A stretch of 64,000 nucleotides of DNA from positions 1,556,283 to 1,620,282 of the forward strand of contig CH003024.1 of NCBI GenBank assembly GCA_000149265.1, read 5' to 3'. Position 1 is the stretch's first letter. Every line of letters starts with the position of its first letter. The position numbers were made by a program, and so were the translations under genes. Of this stretch, positions 60,001-64,000 are shown piece after piece. Below the pieces are notes generated by a model, which saw only the letters and a program-made list of their open reading frames with translations, made no database searches and had not been told where the DNA came from. Source of the stretch: Ciona savignyi. Its lineage: Eukaryota > Chordata > Ascidiacea > Phlebobranchia > Cionidae.

Positions 60001-63000
60001 CCCACAATCTATTCGTTCAAATGAAACAATCTCCTCAGGACAAAAAAATGATAAAAAATTATATCACAGAGGTTCCTTTATCACTCATAAACCCGCTATT
60101 GACACAATATGAGTTATATTTTGGAGGAGCAAATACGGGCCCGCTATTGGCAAAAATGCTTCTAATATTTTCGGCGCTGAATAATGCATCACGGGTTTAC
60201 AATCCCGACATTGCACTGAGAGATTTCCGTTTCGGTCGAATAAAACAATCCCACCCAGGACAACAAAGGTGATAAAGTTTGGAAGAGTGACAAAGATTAT
60301 TCGGACGCTGCGTGCAACTCGACTTCTGCGGCTCTCCAAGACCATCATGCCACGAATGGTCGACTTCATCAACAAGTTGATCAACAAACGGTATTTTTCT
60401 TAAAATCAACAAATGGTATTTTCTTATAATCAACAAACCACACTTTCTTCTATTCAACAATAGATCAACAAACAGTATTTTGTTATAAGTTGATTAACAA
60501 ACAGTATTTTCTTATAATCAACAAGTTGATCAACAAACATATTTTTCGTAACATCAACAAACGGTACTTTTCTTTTCTATAATCAACAAGTTAATTACCA
60601 AATGGTATTTTTCTTATATTTAACAAGGAATTCAACAGTGGTATTTTTTTATGATCAACAAGGTAATTAACAAAAAGTATAGTTTATTCATAGTATCCAT
60701 TACATCTATGCTAATATAAAGTCAGTAGTATTGAAACATGAATCCCAAGTCTTTAGTTCGATGCAAAATTTTCTGCCATTCCGTTGTAACGCACTACAAT
60801 AATTCTGTAACACGACTGTGATCTGACGATTGCCTGTGTGTTAACTTCCCTAATATATATCATAAATCCAACCAGTTCAGTTCTAATTTCCCCACCTCCA
60901 GGTTGAGTTTCGGGTACAACGTGGGAAAAGGCTTCGTGACAGCTGAGGAAGAAGTCAACAAACTGGTGATCAGCATCAGTGATAACAGGAAGATTCAATC
61001 GAGGTTGATGGACGCTTCCGATAAGAATCGACTCATCGTGACAAGGGAAATGGGTAAAACGATAATTACTATTTCAGTATTTATATGAAAATTAGTGCAT
61101 GTTTATTCTTGAGCATAATGTGTGATGGTTTAGAATCTAAGAAAAGCACTTAAAGCCAGAGGAATTCTTTTTGTTTGTTGCAGATTAATCTCCCTCAGTA
61201 AATTGTAATTTAAAGTTTTGGAGAATAATGTTTTTGGTTTTTAGATATTCTTGAGAAAAACACATTCATTTATTTTTGCTTAAAGCAACTTATTGGTTGA
61301 AAATAAATGTGTTCATGTCCGACTGGTTAGTCTGGTGGTTTAGTGCGACGCTTTTCAACCAGTGGGTTGCAGTTTAGAAACTGTTCTTTAATTATGTAGT
61401 TGTTTGTTGGGCAAGGCACTTAACGGATATTACCTGAACCCAGCAGATTAGTGGGTTCTACCAAATTGAAGAAACGTGTAAATCATACACAACACACTGC
61501 AATAGCTCCGGTAACCGGACAGTGGACAATAGCTACGTTAACCTGAAATTGTAATGTAATTATTATTTCGAAAAATAAGGCATGTAGTTGTAAAATAGTC
61601 TGAGAAATAAAACATAAAATCACAATAATTTTTGTTGTTTATTGCAGATTAATGATTTCTATGATTGCATACACTCTCGGTATTTAATGCAAACTGTACT
61701 TTTTTAAATGTCCGGTTTAATGGCCACGTATGTTTATTTTTCTTATATCATATCATGTATACAGCTGATGTGATTTTGATTTAAACAATTACATTAATTT
61801 AAATTAAATTTTCTGCACAATATATTTTGTATAATGTGCTATTCTTCTTATTCAAAATCTCATCGCAGGATTACTACAACGCGATCATCCTGGTATCGCG
61901 ATCAGCGTCAAAACGAAGAACGCAGTTCGCACCATCCTCAACCATTCCCGAGATGCTATCTACCAACTCTGCGCTGGTTTGTGGTCTTTTATGGTTTATT
62001 GTTTCACTTAGATGGTTGTGTCTTTGGCAGGGCAATTAGCTCACATTCCTGGATTAGTAACGGGTTCTTTAGTTATCTCATGGTAAAATCACCTGAGCCT
62101 AATGGATTAATTGGTTAAATTAAAACTTTTTTAAATACACAATGTACTACAATAGCTCTGGTAACCCGACAGTGGTCGCACGGTGATCTGACCATTGTCC
62201 GTGTGTTAACCCCCTTGGTTTTCCCATTAATAGGGATAAAACCTAAATTTAACATCCCAATTCCTATCACATTTTTCTTTTTAAATTGTTTTAATTTTAA
62301 AAATTGGAAACAATTTTTATTTTTTAAAAATATTAAACATTTTTAAATTTATTTATTTTATTTTAAATTTATTTTATTTTCATTTCCAGGAGGCGTGCTG
62401 GATGAAATGGAGATGCAGCTGCTGGAAAGAGGACTTGAGATCAAACTGAAGAGGCAATCGGACTTCCCATGCAGTGTGGCACCTCCTCCACCAGAAGATC
62501 TTCTTGAGAATATCTTCTGGATCAAAGGTGGATGACCTAACACAGTGACTTCCGTATGGGCATGTCGCAAAAGCCGTTTTTTGTATAGAATCGATATATG
62601 TATCGGTTGTGTCAGCCATTTACGTTTTTGTTATTTACGATTGAGCTAGCCGGTTTGTCCTACGGGTTAGTCTGGTGGTTTAGTGCGTTGCCTTTCAACC
62701 GAAAGGTCCGGTTTGAAACTGGTTGCTAGCTAGTCAGTTGTGTCCTTTGGCAAGGCACTTTACGGACATTGCCTGAACCCAGTGGATTAATGGGTTCTAC
62801 CAAATTGAAGGACCATGTCTATCATACATAACACACCGTAATAGCTCCGGTAACCCGACGGTGGGCATGAGGTCTTCTGAGGATTGCTCGTGTGTTAACC
62901 CCCTTGGTTTTTACATTCACAAATATCATATATCCGATCAGTTCATTTTATAGAATCAACATAAATATCCTATTCTATCCTGCTAATCAATAATCTTTTT

Positions 63001-63689
63001 TTTATCCGACTATGTTTTGAACCTCAAATGTGCTTGTCACCAAGACCGTTTTTTGTATAGAATCAATATATATATCGGTCGCGTTAACTATTTGGCCACA
63101 TGACTGTACGACTTCCACTTGGTATAAGTACTAAGGTCATAGAATAAGATGTTCATGTTTATCCCGTAGATGGGAAAACTCGAGTGTTATGCTATGCTAA
63201 TTGTCATATTACCTTAAGAGAAAGTTTGGGAGCTTAATACACATGTATTGTCAGAGTACAATAAAATCAATCACTTTATTTAGATTAGGATATTTATGTT
63301 TTATCCCTGTGGATGTGAAAACGCCAGTAAGGCATCATACGAGCAAAGAAATTATCGGATAATCACGTCTGATTTGATTATTAAAAATTCGACAAAAACC
63401 ATGTCTAAATGAATTTAAATATAAGTTGATTCCGCTAGTGAAAAATCACAATTGTAGTTCGAATTTAATTTCCGACACATCTGGCCTGCTGAGTAGAGAA
63501 GTTGCCCACCCTTGCTCTAGTTGAAAACCCCAAGTTCAATCATGGTTTCGCTTCCCACCAGGCAACGCTGACCTTCTTGACTTTGTAAAGAGTCACGCTG
63601 CGTGCATGGACTATGACTATGGTGACATCATAATGCAGGAGGACGATGCAGTTGACGGGATTCACATCATTGTGTACGGGATGATTAAG
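45053..63689 (+). CDS. SLC9C1: Sperm-type Na+/H+ exchanger SLC9C1 (voltage sensor plus CNBD), 24 exons, 1017 codons, 3' end outside window
   Basis: Plasma-membrane exchanger raising internal pH in sperm flagella, gated by voltage and cyclic nucleotides. Exons: 45053-45203, 45818-45957, 46155-46267, 46484-46680, 47210-47338, 47849-48015, 48591-48682, 49121-49261, 50326-50469, 50570-50655, 51316-51344, 51926-52007, 52629-52807, 54169-54240, 56089-56196, 56387-56605, 57540-57686, 58499-58549, 59421-59566, 60259-60390, 60902-61053, 61869-61976, 62390-62527, 63562-63689. The exchanger domain (about 35-490) has ATDPVAVVAL (D189), GEALLND (E213, N217-D218) and GGLRGAVGL (R409). S1-S4 span about 690-835; S4 has K/R at every third position, 801 to 825. 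The CNBD begins near 985 (YDYGDIIMQ). Exon 6 may end at 48018, and exon 17 uses the second AG. Confidence 0.95.
45511..45803 (-). mobile_element. Full-length SINE family A against the exon 2 acceptor of SLC9C1
   Basis: The tail side is AGTATATTCTTATGTTTATA, the middle is GTTACCGGAGCTATTGCAGT, and the head side is AACCCACCAAGCTAATCGGT. It stops about 14 bp before exon 2, so the SINE supplies most of the region just upstream of the splice acceptor. Confidence 0.85.
47050..47150 (-). mobile_element. tRNA-like SINE, family B
   Basis: GTTTCGAACCCATTAAAGTT, then TGTATATGTATTGGTCGCTT and AACCATTCGGCCACACAACC. Other reversed copies in this gene are near 46010-46110, 62560-62625 and 63005-63110. Confidence 0.7.
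48720..48990 (+). mobile_element. SINE family A, followed by a reversed partial copy
   Basis: The head is GACTAGTTAGTCTGGTGGTT, then AGCTAGTCGGTTGTGTCCTT, and the tail is ATGAATATCCTATCCTA. A minus-oriented partial copy follows at about 48990-49085, so the two form an inverted pair in intron 7 of SLC9C1. Confidence 0.8.
49364..49722 (+). repeat. 42-bp A-rich minisatellite, about 8 copies
   Basis: The unit contains AAATAAAGAAATACAAAAAC followed by ATGGTACAAAAGTTATAAAA. Long minus-strand open frames over it (repeated Phe-Tyr-rich peptides) exist only because the 42-bp unit is a multiple of three. Confidence 0.92.
49762..49955 (-). mobile_element. SINE family A, 3' two thirds
   Basis: It starts with four AGGAT tail repeats, then TTCATGTTTATCCCCGTAAT and GTTACCGGAGCTATTGCAGT, and breaks off at GGTTCAGGCAATA where another repeat follows. 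Confidence 0.85.
50005..50325 (+). repeat. 38-bp minisatellite running into the SLC9C1 exon 9 acceptor
   Basis: Eight units contain GAATACCCCAGAGTTACACT and TGGCTCAAGGATTAACCT. The final unit continues as GAATACCCCATCCATCCACAG, the true acceptor of exon 9, followed by AGCTG. Each unit's CCCCAG|AG mimics that acceptor. Confidence 0.9.
51470..51755 (+). mobile_element. Full-length SINE family A, SLC9C1 intron 11
   Basis: The head is CCGACCAGTTGGTCTGATGG, then GGTTCGAAACTGGTCGCTAG, GGTAACCCGACCATGGGCGT, and the tail is CCTATTCTATCCT. Confidence 0.85.
52370..52590 (-). mobile_element. SINE family A, shortened, before SLC9C1 exon 13
   Basis: ATATTCATGTTTATCCCTGT, then GGGTTAACATACAGGCAATC and GACCAGTTTCGAACTTGAAA. 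It ends about 40 bp upstream of exon 13 and lacks the middle part. A diverged plus-strand copy precedes it (about 52040-52345). Confidence 0.75.
52822..53065 (+). repeat. Short tandem repeat plus duplicated 3' end of SLC9C1 exon 13
   Basis: After the exon 13 donor, units of GATTTGGTGGGTAAAAAAGG with GTGATTAAAA repeat several times. A second copy of the last ~65 bp of exon 13 and its donor follows at about 52978-53050 (AAGTGGTCAATGGTTGAG to CACTCGGTATTATGCAGATT). This copy has no recognisable acceptor of its own. Confidence 0.85.
53066..54168. other. Unique part of SLC9C1 intron 13
   Basis: About 1.1 kb free of the common SINEs and without a recognised exon. It contains an exact 16-nt match to the Ciona spliced leader (53317-53332). 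Some small open frames (53497-53679, 53759-53950) have no family resemblance. Confidence 0.4.
54367..55935 (+). repeat. ~500-bp tandem triplication, each unit with a family-A SINE
   Basis: The motif AGTCCACTAGCATTTAGGCG starts units at about 54367, 54868, 55372 and a partial fourth at 55870 (spacing 501, 504, 498). Each full unit contains a plus-strand SINE (head GGCCGGTTGGTCCAGCGGTT, tail of ATCCT repeats) and a 3' part with GCGTTATCGTCAGATTACCT. Units 1 and 2 are almost identical and unit 3 is more diverged. The SINE ORFs beginning MPEPTGLMGSTKLKER are not genes. Confidence 0.92.
57330..57516 (-). mobile_element. SINE family A abutting the SLC9C1 exon 17 acceptor
   Basis: GTGTTATGTATGACTAAATT, CTAAGTGCCTTGCCTAAGGA and CCACCAGACTAACCGGTCGG mark the 5' two thirds of a reversed copy. 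It ends 23 bp before exon 17, directly adjoining the pyrimidine tract CTTTTTCCCCC. Confidence 0.85.
57855..58140 (-). mobile_element. Full-length SINE family A, SLC9C1 intron 17
   Basis: GATATTCATATTTATCCCCG, ACGTAAACACACCAGCAATC, GTTACCAGAGCTATTGCAGT and ACTAACCCACAAACTATTTT give the complete order of family A. A partial copy precedes it at about 57720-57835. Confidence 0.85.
59160..59400 (+). mobile_element. SINE family A ending at the SLC9C1 exon 19 acceptor
   Basis: It starts at GTACGAAACTGGTCGCTAGC and ends with the tail AATATCCTATCC, 20 bp before exon 19. Another partial, reversed copy is at about 59870-60020. Confidence 0.85.
60391..60690 (+). repeat. Array copying the SLC9C1 exon 20 donor
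   Basis: Exon 20 ends ATCAACAAGTTGATCAACAAACG|GTATTTTTCTT (shown in two parts: ATCAACAAGTTG, then ATCAACAAACG). About eight diverged copies follow: AATCAACAAATGGTATTTTC, GATCAACAAACAGTATTTTG, AACATCAACAAACGGTACTT and others, most with a GTATTTT core. Confidence 0.85.
61315..61525 (+). mobile_element. SINE family A, 5' two thirds, SLC9C1 intron 21
   Basis: CCGACTGGTTAGTCTGGTGG, then GGGCAAGGCACTTAACGGAT and CACTGCAATAGCTCCGGTAA. The tail is missing. Confidence 0.8.
62648..62975 (+). mobile_element. Full-length SINE family A, SLC9C1 intron 23
   Basis: The head is GCCGGTTTGTCCTACGGGTT, then GTTGCTAGCTAGTCAGTTGT and GTAACCCGACGGTGGGCATG, and the tail is ATCCTATTCTATCC. A partial copy is at about 62050-62260 in the previous intron. 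Confidence 0.85.
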
Positions 63690-63930
63690 GTGGGGTTGGG
63701 GGATTTAAGTGGGTGATAATATTTTATGTTTGGACATTATTTTAAATGTTAGGGTTGGGGTTTTTTATGGGTGGTATTTTTATGTTTTAATTTTTTTTGG
63801 AAAACTTTTTGTATAATGTCGGTGGGTATTTGAGAATTTAACGGGATGATTAAGTACAGGATAATTAAGGTAGGGTTGGGCGGTTAAGGGGATTTTCTTG
63901 GGTGATTGGCTATATGGGAGTTTATATATT
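63690..63930 (+). repeat. Copies of the SLC9C1 exon 24 donor in the following intron
   Basis: Exon 24 ends GGGATGATTAAG|GTGGGGTTGG. At about 63842-63885 the sequence ACGGGATGATTAAGTACAGG and then ATAATTAAGGTAGGGTTGGG follow, two diverged copies of the junction, together with GTGGGTGATAATATTTTATG-like pieces. Confidence 0.7.
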
Positions 63931-64000
63931 GGCTATATCGGGGTTTATATATGGGGATGGGGGTTATAGTAGGACAGTTTTGTGATTGGACGTTTTAAAA

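Noticed and set aside
1..64000. CRISPR array, prophage or bacterial operon
   Set aside because: Spaced repeats here are intronic minisatellites and SINEs, and all recognised genes are spliced animal genes.

Overview
The window is AT-rich animal DNA with small spliced exons, introns full of short repeats, and many tRNA-like SINEs. I infer an ascidian, most likely Ciona. The protein matches, the compact introns and one exact copy of the 16-nt Ciona spliced-leader sequence (in an intron) all point that way. No bacterial, CRISPR or operon features are present.

Layout. 1-4650: no gene recognised, only repeats. 4701-17429 (+): NXF1 (TAP), the bulk mRNA exporter, rebuilt from 18 exons (631 aa). 19380-23356 (+): phosphoserine phosphatase PSPH, 6 exons (224 aa), with a LINE fragment in intron 1 and an N gap in intron 3. 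24507-35966 (-): a type II membrane protein of 792 aa, 8 exons, with a Thr-rich mucin-like stalk, a Link domain and a TIM-barrel glycosidase-like domain; I know no named homologue. 38558-44718 (-): an unrecognised 871-aa, mostly disordered protein with one C-terminal membrane span, 6 exons. 45053-63689 (+, continues past the window): SLC9C1, the sperm-type Na+/H+ exchanger with voltage sensor and cyclic-nucleotide-binding domain, 24 exons and 1017 codons in the window. The last two genes start 334 bp apart, head to head.

All exon models were made by hand from splice sites, reading phase and family similarity. Phases close exactly in all five genes, with one non-AG acceptor (PSPH intron 4) and one case where the second of two AGs is needed (SLC9C1 intron 16).

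The most unusual signal is a recurring pattern. Intronic tandem repeats in NXF1 and SLC9C1 are built from copies of the neighbouring exon-intron junction, so several introns carry ladders of decoy 5' or 3' splice sites. Other points are SINEs lying against acceptors, hAT-type elements with clear target duplications, and a coding minisatellite made of TGACGTCA palindromes.
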